From Lyophyllum atratum (lineage: Eukaryota; Basidiomycota; Agaricomycetes; Agaricales; Lyophyllaceae): a stretch of DNA of 64,000 nucleotides. Positions 22,398 through 34,091 of this stretch are shown piece by piece. The notes beneath the pieces were generated by a model. It saw nothing but the letters and a program-made list of their open reading frames with translations. It was not told the DNA's origin and did no database searches. Location: NCBI GenBank assembly GCA_014905825.1, contig JACGCN010000002.1, positions 930,001-994,000 on the forward strand. The letters run 5' to 3'. The translations under genes and the position numbers were made by a program. The stretch's first letter is position 1, and every line of letters starts with the position of its first letter.

Positions 22398-23652
22398 ATG
22401 GCCGAGAACTTTCCTCCTCTTAAGAACGATCTGATTCTACGGGCAGCAAAAGGTAAGCTTCTAACGTCTTGGCTAACGAAGAATGATTCTGACGCGTATA
22501 GCAGGCGAAAAAACTGAGAGGGCGCCGGTATGGGTGATGCGACAGGCTGGACGGTATTTACCTGGTTAGCAGTCTCCAGCAGCACTCACCGTATCTTCCC
22601 TAATTGAATTGCCCTGTTTAGAATTCCGCAAAGTGCGCGAATCGCATGAATTTTTCGAAGTCTGCAGGACGCCCGATCTTGCGACCAAGATCACACTCCA
22701 GCCCATTCAACGGTACACAGGACTTGTGGACGCATCGATCATCTTCAGTGACATCCTTGTCGTCCCTCAGGCTATGGGAATGGAGGTCCTCATGAACCCT
22801 GGTCCTCATTTCCTGACCCTCTTGTAACGCCCGCGGACATCAACAAGCTGTCAGATGTAGTTGATGTGCAGAAGGAGCTGAAATATGTCTTCGAGGCCAT
22901 CACACAGACGAGGAAGGCACTCAATGGCGAGGTTCCCTTGATTGGATTTTGTGGTGCTCCGTGGACATTATTTGCGTATATGATCGAGGGTGGAGGGAGC
23001 AAAACCCTGCAGAAGGCCAAAACTTGGCTGTTCAAATACCCAGAGGAGTCGAAAGCGCTGCTGCTGCGCATCGCGGATGTTTGTGTAGACTTCCTTGTTG
23101 GCCAGGTCAAGGCTGGCGCCCAGGTGCGTTATGTTGATGTTTCCCCCGACACATGCGAAAACTAATATTGACGCCTAGTTGCTACAAGTATTCGATTCGT
23201 GGGCGGGTGAATTATCGCCTCATGACTTCTCGACATTCTCATATCCCACCCTGGTTCATATATCCACCAACGTGCGGAGACGCTTGGCTGCCGAGAACCT
23301 ACAGTCAGTACCGATGATACTGTTCGCCAAAGGCGCCAACCACGCGCTAGGCTTCCTAGCCAAGAATGCAGGGTACGACGTCCTCGGACTCGATTGGGTC
23401 ATAGATCCTGCTGAGGCCCGGCAAATTGTTGGCGACAAGGTGGCGTTGCAAGGAAATATGGATCCTAACGTTCTGTATGGTGGGAGAGATGCCATCGAGG
23501 CGGCCGTCAAGCGGATCTGTGAGGGCTTCCGCGAGGGCAAGGGAGGTTGGATCGCGAATCTTGGCCATGGGATTACTCCTGGAGTTGATCCGGAAGACCT
23601 GCGGTGGTTCTTCGAATGTGTTCACAAGTACTCTAGCACAAGTCGAGCATGA
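22398..23652 (+). CDS. HEM12: Uroporphyrinogen decarboxylase
   Basis: Cytosolic heme-pathway enzyme that decarboxylates uroporphyrinogen III to coproporphyrinogen III. It starts [19 protein letters not shown]. The active-site signature reads [20 protein letters not shown] across two introns. Then come [15 protein letters not shown] (catalytic Asp context), [34 protein letters not shown] and [20 protein letters not shown], ending with the conserved ILNLGHGI-type [16 protein letters not shown]. The stop is at 23650-23652. One base is missing in the T run at 22809-22811: GPHF must continue as [13 protein letters not shown] in the next frame. The enzyme is essential and otherwise perfectly conserved, so I read this as a sequence error. 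Confidence 0.95.
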
Positions 23653-23835
23653 AATAGAGAGGCATGACATAGAATAGTCAGAGCTGTATGTGTACAGCCA
23701 AGTGAAGTAGTGGTATCATAGTGATTACTCGTCGAAGGAAGGAATGTACCGCATTATTACACGCGGGGCATATATCATATATGACTTACATGGCTGGGAT
23801 CTATCCGCAATCTGTCATGTTATGGTCATCTAGGA

Positions 23836-26285
23836 TCAATCAAGAGGAGTATGCGTATGGGCTCGCCAGTTAATAATAAATGCAGAGGATAAAACAGATT
23901 GCCGATAATTATGAATGGATGGGTGGGGGACTGGGGAATATGCGGTTGACCATAATGGATTAGAGACGGTATATTCGAGGATGAAGACCAAAATAGCATA
24001 ACCTGAGCCGCAAAGTATGCCTGAAATCCAAAGGAACGATGAGAGTACGCCTGGAAGGCGATGCACCGGAATTGGTGTGCGCAGCACCACCGACTTCATC
24101 ATGCTACCACATCCGCTGAGCTGAAGCTGCTCCGTCTTCGCCTCACGCTTCTCAAACCAGGACGGCCCGAAGTCGTACCAGGTGTAACCACAGCCGATGC
24201 ATTGGTCTTCATCCACGCATCGGACGCCTCGCCACGCTTCACGGTAGCGGCGCTTGAGACTTCGCTCAACGATGTCGTATGTGTTGCAGTGTGGCCGCTT
24301 CGACGGAATCAAAGTCGGAAGACGGGACGGGACAGGTGATGGTGGGGGATTTGGACGACGTGTGGAGACGGGATGAGGGCCTCTTGTGTTAGCCGCGGAG
24401 GCAGCTGCGAGGGCTTTTGCAGCGGATGTGGTTTTCGTTGTGGCCAGCCTGGGAATCTTGTTCGGGCCCTGCCCTGATGATTTAACAGGGGATGCTGGGG
24501 TAGTAGCCGCATTACCCGTCTTGCGGATATGGGAAGCACCAGCGGTAGACCTCGTCACACGTGCTGGACGCTGCTCTGAGGCCGTGACACCCCTTGATGT
24601 TGAAGCCTTCAATGGCTTTATTCTTGTGCGTATGGGGGCGGCGCCTAACGCAGGTAGTACGTCGTCCGTCTCCTCGTCATCCGAGTCCTGCGCTAGCCGT
24701 TTAGAAGCTGGGGTCTTGCGTGGTTGACCGGGTGGTGCAATGTCTCGAGCTTTTGCCGCTGCAGTTGCAATATGTCGACTTGGTGTTACAGGGGGGAGGG
24801 TGGCAGGACCGGTGGGAGTAGTTTGCATTGAGTCCACGTCTTCGTCTGCTTCTGCTGGAGGCGTGGCAGGTGTGACCAGAGCAGTTGTAGCTGACGCAGC
24901 AGACGCCTGCACTTTTCGCATTTCGTCAACCGCACCCCACTTCACCCATTCCAACTGTTTGAGATACATGTATTGCTGCTGTGGCCCGACGACGCTGCCC
25001 GGTCGAACGATGCGCATAAACGCGATAGCTTCGTTTGCTGTAAAGCCATATTTCCAGATTAAATAGGCTCCTATGAGGGTACCAGTTCGTCCCAGACCGG
25101 CTTTACACTATCGGATCATTATCGTCAGAATAAACTCGGATGGTTGACGAATATAGAGATATACGTACATGGACAGCGACCACCCCTCCGCCTTCGATAG
25201 TGCGGTCGGCAACGTCTATAAATGTCCTCACAATCTCATCGGTAGGATTGGTCCCGTCATCGAAGTATAGCTCCATGTGGTCGATACCGCGATCCAAAAA
25301 GGTATTCCGATCATAGAGTTCGGTATTTAGACGGACGACGACTTTAATGTTTCTCTTCTCGAAATAATCCAGACAGTTGATGAATGGTTGAGGCAACTTT
25401 CTTTGTAGTGCAAGATTGTTGGATCCTGTCGAGGACGTTAAAGTGACCGGATTGCTTGCGGGGGCCCGTGAACCTAGAGGCTTGGAGTTCTCCTTTGCCT
25501 CCTTCTCCCGTTTCAGCCAGTTAGAGTCCACCGGTGACGCGAAGGCGATGAAGTGTGGTGTTAGCCAATTCCAGTCGCCGTTTTCCACTTTTTCATAGAA
25601 CTCATAATCCTCCACGCTGAATTCGTTCATGTCTAATAAACCGTTTTGCATAGCTTTCCAGATACCCCAAAGACAATCCTGGATGTTGAGGTTGAAGTCG
25701 GAGGGACCGCATCCAGCATCCCGAAAGGGCATGAACTGAACTTCAGCGATAGGATGGAATGCTTCCCATGGGGCACGTCGTTGGACGATCATCTAATGAG
25801 CCGAACATTTAATGCATCATAAGTGAGTCTCGAGAGGTTGACTTACAACATAAAGGGCCATCAACAACGCAGCATTCGCTTTTCGGCGCGGATCATCAGA
25901 TGAGTAGAGAACGAGTCGATGTGATGCGAGGTCTTTGTCCTATTGGAATCACAATAAGAATGTCCACGTGAGTGGCACGCGGTTACGGGATGTGGACAGT
26001 CTGACATACCTCGAGAAGTTCGTGGATAAGGATACATGCCTTGTAGACCATCGCAATGTTCAGTGGGCCCCAGTCCTGGAAAAACGAAAGATAGAGGAGC
26101 TGGTCGTCGATTGTGAAGTAATAATATAGTGCCGCGTCATCGGGGGACGCGGAAGGGCCACCTCTGGGTCGTGCGCGAACGCGTGGCTGATTTCCTGTCT
26201 CTCCGGATAGATTGAGGGAATGAGGGTGTGGCGCAGGGTGGGGGAAAGTGGTGAAGTAGAGCCTGCGGACAGATCTGCCTGTCAA
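23836..26285 (-). CDS. CDC14: Cdc14-type dual-specificity protein phosphatase
   Basis: Phosphatase that reverses CDK phosphorylation at mitotic exit and cytokinesis. The N-terminal domain starts near 26285 with [11 protein letters not shown] and [29 protein letters not shown], then [18 protein letters not shown] and [20 protein letters not shown]. The catalytic P-loop [10 protein letters not shown] is formed by joining exons across the intron 25108-25168 (CAT|TGT), and is followed by [20 protein letters not shown] and [19 protein letters not shown] long Ala/Pro/Thr-rich tail follows, as in fungal Cdc14. I could not place the start codon securely, since the exon upstream of 26285 lacks a clear ATG in frame. 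The last 140 codons to the stop at 23836 look unconserved; the true end may be earlier. Confidence 0.88.
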
Positions 26286-26689
26286 CAGAGTGGCTTGGGG
26301 CTTGATGAGCTTCGGTGGGCTTACCTATCACCAAAATGGCACAATGGCTCGCACTTGGGGGCCATTGCTACGTTGTAGAGGGGGAGGGGGAGGAGCAGGA
26401 CGCCAGAGGATGAGTGGAGAACGGAAGAGGCGTGTTGCGCCAACCCCCTTGGTTCGAAAAGGAAAGCCACGTGATGTTTATTTGGCCCTGTTGCCCAAAC
26501 GCGAAAATGCTTCCGTCGATGTCACGATCACTTTCCGAACTGTCATGGTCTCACACTAGTCGAAGTCCTTATTCCAGCCCGGCGCTCGAATATCCACAAT
26601 TCACTAAGTCTTGGCCGGTTTCTTTACCCAAAGCATCATCAGACCCCTCCTAAGAAGCTCAATGTCTGATTCAATCACGATGGCGCAAG

Positions 26690-27611
26690 TTCCCAGCTGC
26701 TTTGCTCAAATTGAAGGATGTCTTCCAAGCGTTTTTTGATAGGCCGTCGCCACGAATAGACCCCTCACAGCTCGTGTTCTGGCTCCATTCTCTTGGCCAC
26801 CCGCACGATGTTCATGGTTTGGCAGTTTCTTCCGACAGGCTTTCACTCAAGTCTTATTCGATTTTGCAGCTTACCCATTGCATGTCCCCGGCATGCGAGA
26901 AGAGGTCGAGGCAGTGATGGGAGATGAGGGTCTGACGAAAGTGTCGCTGCACAAAATGCGTAAACTGGTCAGCTTCATCAAGGAGTCACAGAGGATGGGG
27001 GGAAATGGCGCTTGTACGAATATTTTCTCCGTTTTTTTTGGCCGTTCAACCTCATCTCCTAATGATTTAGTGATCATGCAACGTAAAGTCATTAAAGATT
27101 TTACGTTTTCCGATGGAACTGTCATTTCGAAAGGTCGAAAGGACATATTGTTGCCATTGCTAACTTTCCAATGCACCACGACGAGGTATGCACTGGCTGA
27201 GCCGGTACCAATAATTTGTTCTCACTAAAGAAATTACGACCAGGAAAATTACAGTGACCCGAAGAAATTTGATGGGTTTAGATTTGCCCATTTAAGAGAC
27301 AGCGAGGTCGAAGGCTTCAGCAAACACCAGATGATCTCTCTTGGCTTGGACTATCTTGTTTTCGGAAATGGGGGTCACGCATGGTGAGCTACCGACCTTC
27401 CCTAATTTTCCCCCGCATTTTGTCATTTCCTTCCTGCAGCCCTGGTCGTTTCTTCGCAGTCAACGAGCTCAAAGCCTTCCTGGCTCATGTGTTACTGAAT
27501 TATGATGTGGCTTTCGAGAACAATGGCGGACGACCTCAGGACCGCTGGTTTGGCCATGCGTCCGTTCCAGACCCAGCTGTATCCGTCATGTTCAGGAAAC
27601 GGCGTTCCTAA
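26690..27611 (+). pseudogene. Truncated cytochrome P450 relic (C-terminal half only)
   Basis: C-terminal half of a fungal P450 of CYP512-like type. Recognisable from about 26850 are VLFDFAAYPLHVPGMREEVE (after the I-helix), KMRKLVSFIKESQR (K-helix ExxR), KDFTFSDGTVISKG, FPMHHDEENYSDPKKFDGFR, then the heme loop FGNGGHACPGRFFA across an intron and a normal C-terminus MFRKRRS. The N-terminal 250-300 residues are absent, and the sequence before 26850 matches the family only vaguely. An exact 8-bp direct duplication (TCGAAAGG at 27127-27134 and 27135-27142) shifts the frame between SKG and HIVAIANFP. I consider it dead. It is divergent from Cdc14. Confidence 0.82.
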
Positions 27612-27818
27612 ATCGCTGATCAGATCCATTCTTCAAGGTTCGCTGGGGTGTGCTAAAAAAGTTGATGACATTCTGTACTTTTCTGTACTTACGTATGTAT
27701 ACTATGAATACCTGTTACTCTCGTGTGTTGGTGCTGCGACTTCTGGGCACGTCAAACTTAGACTAAACCTGTTGAAGGTCGATGCATGATACGGTAAACT
27801 GGCTTGATAGCGCACTGA

Positions 27819-27850
27819 ACGCGAGTATTTGTCCTTGTTGTTTCACGCGT
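27819..27850. promoter_or_regulatory. Putative MCB elements upstream of the Mbp1-like gene
   Basis: ACGCG at 27819-27823 and a perfect ACGCGT at 27845-27850 lie 120-155 bp before the ATG at 27972. MCB sites are the targets of Mbp1/Res-type APSES factors in yeasts. A six-base site is expected by chance every few kilobases, so this is suggestive only. Confidence 0.3.
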
Positions 27851-27971
27851 TCCCAGTCTTTGCCGCGACACCATCACGACCGCAAGCCCTCCTCAGAACA
27901 ACTGCAACACATTCAGCCAGGCCGTGGTGCTAACAGCTCTGAGAGATCCAGATACATTCTATCGCACGAAT

Positions 27972-30453
27972 ATGCCGGAAACGCAGATTTTCAAGGTCAT
28001 TTCCCTTGTTTCAATACTTCTGGGCCCCCGTCGATCTCATTTTCTATCAGGCTACCTACAGCGGTATACCCGTGTACGAGATGTGCGTATTTGTTGACGC
28101 GAGAATACACGCGTACTTACTATATTGACACGCTCAGGATGTGCAAGGGTGTAGCAGTGATGCGGCGGCGCGCTGACTCGTGGCTCAATGCCACACAAAT
28201 ACTCAAGGTGGCGGGCTTTGATAAGCCCCAGCGCACCCGCGTTCTTGAGCGTGAGGTGCAGAAAGGCGAGCACGAAAAGGTGCAAGGAGGGTATGGCAAA
28301 TACCAAGGTTCGTTGGTTTCTGCTACTTTGACGCGTCGATCTCGGAAACTCCTGGTAACACACTGTCTCCAGGTACATGGATTCCCCTCGAACGTGGTCT
28401 AGGTCTAGCGAAGCAGTATAACTGTGATAGCCTCCTTCGTCCCATCATCGAATTTCAGCCAGCAGCCAAAAGCCCTCCATTAGCGCCCAAGCATTTAGTA
28501 GCAAGCACAACGAGGCCAGCGCGCCGTGCTCCTGCGGCAGAAACAGCTGTCAGTGTTTCTATGGTAAACACGCGCTCTTCTCGTCGACAGCCTCCTGGCG
28601 CAGTGGATGAAGAGACAGACCATGAGACCCTTTCAGCTCGGGGATCCGAGGACGGCTCCATGACCCCCTCGCCTTCTGAGGCATCTTCAAGCTCGCGCAC
28701 CCCTTCCCCCATTCGCAGCCCCGAGCCTTCTTATATATCTGTTGGACCCGGGGACGACCGCAACGTCGCCACGACGAAGAACCGTAGAAACAAGTATCGC
28801 CGCACTGTCGACGACCAGTACGATGATGCATCTGACGGCGGCGCTGCCAATGGCGCGAGCGACGCTCGCACATACGGTGACCAGATACTTGAATATTTTA
28901 TCTCGGACACGAACCAAATTCCACCAGTTCTAATCACTCCACCACCCTGACTTCGATCCCAATATGGCCATTGATGATGATGGGCATACCTCTCTGCACT
29001 GGGCATGTGCAATGGGTCGCATCCGTATCGTCAAGCTGTTATTGACTGCTGGAGCTGACATCTTCAAAGTCAACAAAGCTGGTCAGACGCCGTTGATGCG
29101 CAGTGTCATGTTCGCAAACAATTACGACGTGCGCAAATTCCCCGAGCTGTACGAGCTCCTCCATCGCTCAACACTCAACATCGACAATTATAACCGTACC
29201 CTTTTCCATCACATTGTGGACGTCGCTATGTCGAAAGGAAAATCTCACGCGGCACGATACTACATGGAGACTGTTCTCACCAGACTTGCAGATTATCCCA
29301 AAGAATTGGCCGATGTCATTAACTTCCAAGACGAAGATGGAGAAACTGCGCTCACCATGGCAGCTAGATGTAGGAGTAAACGTCTGGTGAAGATCCTCAT
29401 CGATCATGGTGCAGATCCAAAAATTGTCAACAATGATGGAAAAAGTACGGAAGACTATATCCTCGAAGATGAGCGCTTTCGATCATCGCCTGTTCCCCCC
29501 TCCCGTGCACTTTCAATGTCGTTCCGAAATGCCCAAGTTGCCTATCCACCACCCAACGCAGCGTCCAACTATTCCTTCGCACCTGCTCATGGCGATCGAC
29601 CGCCTCTTCATCATTCGGTCGCGGCTCAGAAAGCCAGCACGAGATGTGTCAACGATATAACCAGTATGCTGGACAGTCTTGCGGCCTCCTTCGACCAGGA
29701 GCTCAAGGATAAGGAGCGTGATACAACGCAAGCCCATGCACTATTAGGCAACATCCAGGGCGAGATTCTCGACAACCAGCGCTCAGGTTGCATCACTCAG
29801 GACCCAAGCCGAAGGTTTACCACAAGTTAAACAGACTCTGCAAGATCTCGAACATGAGCTATTCATGAAAATGGGTCGGAGATATCGACTAGGGTGGGAG
29901 AAGTGGGTCAAGGACGAGGAGCTGCGCGAAGCCGCAATTCGGGAGGCGGCTAATGGCGAGTTGATCGTGACAGCTACGACCGCTTCCTACCGCGTCGACG
30001 AGGACCCGGAGACTGACCCTGGGGCTGAGCCAAGAAGCGACACAGGGGAAAAGGAAGCAATCTCCCAGATGGAAGACATCTCTGACCTCATCGCTTTGCA
30101 CGCGAATATACCAACGGATCCAGAGGAGATACACGAGGCTTGTGAAGCCCTGCGAAATGAGCTGGGACAGCTTCGCAAGCGGAGGAAGACAACATTCGAG
30201 GAGCTAGTCTCTTTCCAAGCAGAGGCTGGGACCAGTGGCAGGATGGCTGAATATCGGCGGCTCATAGGTGCTGGGTGTGGGGGAGTTCCCCCATCGAGGT
30301 CGATCACGTTCTAGGAATGCTGCTTGAAGTAAGTCAAGTCCCATTATCTTCCTCGAATAGGAATCTGACCTTGATCCACAGACCTTAGAATCTGAAGAAC
30401 CGAGTTCTTCGTCGGCAGCTTGGGGAGGCCTTAAAGCGGTGGCTGGCGGGTAA
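27972..30453 (+). CDS. APSES/KilA-N plus ankyrin transcription factor, Mbp1/Res-like (MBF subunit)
   Basis: DNA-binding subunit of the G1/S regulator MBF/SBF. Exon 1 (27972-27995) encodes MPETQIFK. Exon 2 (28051-28082), exon 3 (28138-28307) and exon 4 (from 28373) build the APSES domain: [59 protein letters not shown] Ser/Pro-rich linker follows, then ankyrin repeats ([52 protein letters not shown]) and a C-terminal coiled coil ending GLKAVAGG. The frame must be corrected by one base near 28950, 29783 and 30294, each time restoring family sequence ([33 protein letters not shown]). I take these as sequence errors. A short intron precedes the final exon (about 30330-30381). Confidence 0.9.
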
Positions 30454-30762
30454 TCAGGAACCTAGGGAAACCCGGCCATGGACTTTCATCCTTTCTTATT
30501 CTCTCAACTGGTTGTTTAGTACTCGCTCTTGTTTTTCTAACCTCCTTTGTATTGGTGTCATTGTGGTGTAATAGTAATATGATGATGTGATCCATAGGTG
30601 CAGGTTACAGTTGGCAGTTGGAGTGCTGCGTCGCGACTTCCACATTTCATCGCGTATATTTATCGATCACGTGATCGCCAAAATTTGTCCACCGTGACCT
30701 TGGCTCAAGCTCTGCAGTCGAACTCTTCGCTCTTCGTCTTCGTCTCAGACGGAACGCCCACG

Positions 30763-32049
30763 ATGCCGGTGACCGCAACTCCCTTCACCAGAAGGCAGCT
30801 GTTGAGTGCGACCACCACCAAACCATGGACGCAGAACTTTCGACATCTTCTCCCCATTCCCAAGAAGTTCATGAAACGAACCAGCATTCGGGATCCTCTC
30901 ATCAAGTCTGTCAGGCCCAAGGACCGGATAAAATATTGGAATGTTGTCCCCGGAGACCAGATTCGTCTACTCGGAGACAAGAAGAACACCCTGCACGAAG
31001 TTCTGAGCATAAACCGATTCAGCAACCGAGTGTTCGTAAAGGGTGTTGTAAACGTGCGTGGGCTTGAAACGATACGCTACTCTTGCTCTGAACGTCGCGT
31101 TCTTTTAGGCTGGTGAGGAGGATAGTGGGAAAATTCCGCCGAGCAAGAACTACCACTACTCGCGGTGCCAGCTGTTCCTTGGTAATTATGAGATTCCTCC
31201 AACCAAGAAGAGCCCAGAACCTCAGGTCGTACCGTGAGTTTCCTCATGACACTACCACCTGCTTATGATTCTGAGTCTCAATACATAGAGTATTCGCACA
31301 ACGCATTGGCACAACCGCTCCGTTCTGGAACCGATTTTTCGGCCGGTATGACTGGAAACGCTTTGCAGTGAAGACGGTGCCCGTCCTATCCTACCTGAAA
31401 GCCGACAAGTTACCTATTCCATGGCCCCGTGCAGCACCGCGGACAATGCCCGAACGTAAGTTTAACCAATCTGTCCGTGTAACACTGAACTTCTATTCTT
31501 CTTCCATTGCATCCAGCCCAGGCCCACGACACGCTGAAAGAAGATGTCATGAAGGTCACCTATACACCTCCCAAGTTCAACCCTTCTTTGACAGGTTTGA
31601 TTCCTCGACCTCCGTCAGAGGCTCAATTCCTGCGCACATTGTATAACCCTCATCTTCCAAATACCCTCGGCGACTCTCCACCAGTTGAAGTTTACCTTCA
31701 TAGGGAGCTCGCTAACCCTCATTCACGCGCGAAGAAGCACTCTCGCTGGTTAGCATGGCAGGCGGAGAAGAAGCAACGCCTGGAGCGATTCTTCCAAGGC
31801 GAACTTTCGAACTTGGGAGGGCGTAGTATCAGGGAGGCCAAGGCAGAGGCAGCCTTTAAATGGCGTCAGCAGCTGGACGAGGAGAAGGAAGCGCTCAGGA
31901 AGCAGAGATGGAAGAAGACTACCGATGAGACGACCTTGGCAAGGCAGTCGAAGAGGAAAGAGAGGAAAGAGGCGAAGCAGAGGCAGCGCCTTACTGCGTT
32001 GGTACTCAAAGACCTGCCCAATCAAGTCCTGCCCAAGGATATGCGGTAG
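30763..32049 (+). CDS. Mitochondrial large-subunit ribosomal protein uL24m (KOW domain)
   Basis: Four exons (30763-31053, 31109-31233, 31289-31455, 31517-32049) give 371 residues without frame problems. The KOW motif is in WNVVPGDQIRLLGDKKNTLH, followed by VLSINRFSNRVFVKGVVN, as in bacterial L24 (a hairpin that binds 23S rRNA early in assembly). The long C-terminal extension (SRWLAWQAEKKQRLERFFQ and several Lys/Arg/Glu-rich helices) is usual for the fungal Mrpl40-type protein. It has a basic N-terminus with an expected import signal. Confidence 0.88.
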
Positions 32050-32259
32050 CGATTTTATAATATCTATGAACATGCTATTTGCTCCTTTCCGCGAGTGAGA
32101 AGTGCATGCGACAGGGAGATGTTGGTTATCTCCTCGGCTCTGTGGATTGCAGGAATGAAGTCAGTCACAGCTAAACACATGTAATACTCAACGTTGGCAG
32201 TGGTGATTGCCACCTAATAATCGGTTCCCCGGCTGACTCCAACCATCCAAGTTGCCTTG

Positions 32260-33904
32260 ATGTCTCCACCAAGGTCAACAGAGGCCCTATACCACGCGGT
32301 TCCCCAGACGTTTACAAACGAGAACCATCAGGTCACTCCTTCTGACATCGAGCTCGAAGCCGACGAGGAGGCAGATTCTGGCGACCTTGCTCTCAGCACA
32401 GTTGACCCACCACCCGCAGTGGTTGATGCACAAATTCGGTGGATATATTTCGTGTTGGGATGTTCAGTACTCCTACCATGGAACGGTATGCCGCTCCTTC
32501 TCCTGTTGGCATGAGTCGTTTCGCTCACACCCCTTAAGTCATGATAACGGCCACACCATTCTTCCTCTCTCGACTTGTGGGATCCCCTCTCAAGTCCGCA
32601 TTCAGCTCCTATCTATCGATAACGTTCACTGCATCCAACTTCATCTTTCTGGCGCATGCGACAGCCGTATCGAAGAGGGTAAGTGGATCGTGCAGCACCC
32701 CCTATGTTCTATAGTCTAATCACAACGTAGACATCCCCTTCGCGCCAAATACATCGTTGCATCCTACTGCTATCAACCCTTACTCTTCTGTTGACTATCA
32801 GCACGTTTTTCCGTGTTGCACCGGGCCTCTTCTTCACCTTCGTACTGATCAATGGAGCCACCCAAGCAGCACTCGGGAGTTATCTGCAGACATCAGTGGT
32901 CGCTATTGCCTCTCTTTTTGGTCCTCAGGCTATGCAGGCTGTGATGGCGGGTCAAGCAGCGGTCGCATGTAGGCCGTTAGTGGCGTGCAGGTACTGAGCT
33001 CCTCCCTCTTTCTTTGGAGAGCGACACCAGAGACTATTGCAGCCAATGCCATTGATGGTTCAGCAGAACAAGGGTCTGCTCGTGTGTTCTTCGCGCTCTC
33101 TACGTTTTTCCTCGTCGCTAAGCGCTGTAGCCAACAAAATGTTGGTTTCGCAACCAACTTACAAGACTCTCGCGGCACATCTGGAGCAGAAATTTGTTAG
33201 CGAGGAAGGAACCATTGCTGAGCAACAGTCACTCACATCCATAGGACGGAGTGACTTTGCTAGTGATAAAGCCACCATCCTGCGCGTCGCCAAAACAAAT
33301 ATCACTTTCGAGATAGCGGTGGCCTATGTGTTTATCGTCACACTTGTACGTGTTATTCGTCGTTCTTTGATCACCTTACAGATTTGACCTTCGTATACAG
33401 GCTGTCTACCCTCCTATTACAACTTCGGTGTTACCCACAAACCCCAACACCCACCCTCTCCTCTTTAACGTGATACACTTCCTCGTTTTCAACCTTGGAG
33501 ATTTCCTCGGCCGGTATATATGTGCCGTCCCGAGCCTATTGATATGGTCTGCCAACTCGCTTTTATCGCTTTCTCTTGCCCGCACACTCTTTATACCCAT
33601 CTTTCTCCTGTGCAACGTCCAGCGCCCGTCGACAGGTCTCCCTACCTCACCCGTCATCAACTCGGACCTCCTCTTCATGCTCATTCTCTTCGCATTTGGA
33701 CTGTCTAATGGCTATGTGTCAAGTTTATGCATGATGTCTGCACCATCTCTGGAGCATAACCCCCGACTGAAAGGCAAGAAAGAGGACGTCGATGTCGCCG
33801 CCACTCTCGCGAGCTTCTCAATCGTCGGTGGGCTGGTCATCGGGAGTGTCGCAAGCTTCGCAGTTAGGGCAGCGATTTGTGGATGTAACCCGTTCACATC
33901 ATAG
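32260..33904 (+). CDS. Equilibrative nucleoside transporter (SLC29/ENT family)
   Basis: Multi-span transporter, similar to yeast Fun26 of the vacuolar/endosomal membrane. An acidic cytosolic N-terminus precedes WIYFVLGCSVLLPWNVMITA (the family TM1 signature, with LLPWN), SFLSRLVG-type TM2, FRVAPGLFFTFVLINGATQA, YLQTSVVAIASLFGPQAMQA (conserved glycine/glutamine segment), GQAAVA, LVFNLGDFLGRYICA and FGLSNGYVSSLCMMSAP. The C-terminal helix is SIVGGLVIGSVASFAV, with the stop at 33902-33904. Introns after LLPWN and AVSKR are in phase. Extra bases are needed to link AAVA to AVSGVQVLSS (two, 32967-32975) and FFLVA to SAVANKMLV (one, 33119-33121). Confidence 0.88.
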
Positions 33905-34091
33905 CCTGGTGCTCATAGACATGTATCCTTGCGAACTATCATAGATGGACGTGTATTATCGGATTTATAGGACCCTTGTAATTCAACCGGATCCATTTTC
34001 AAGCAGAAAACACACAGATTTGCAGTTTCGGGAGAGGACTGACCTCCCTGAAACTCGCAGTTTTTAGGTACTGTGCTTCAAAGAGGTTGAT

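Noticed and set aside
22196..22585. 129-codon minus-strand frame
   Set aside because: It lies antisense to the first UroD exons and leader, with no family signature.
23836..24260. Hydrophobic C-terminal part of the Cdc14 frame as a membrane tail
   Set aside because: Cdc14 proteins lack one; the sequence looks like read-through past the true end, so I only flag the end as uncertain.
26290..26653. Plus-strand frames as an N-terminal part of the P450 relic
   Set aside because: No PPGP hinge or other P450 N-terminal feature; they run antisense to the Cdc14 5' region.
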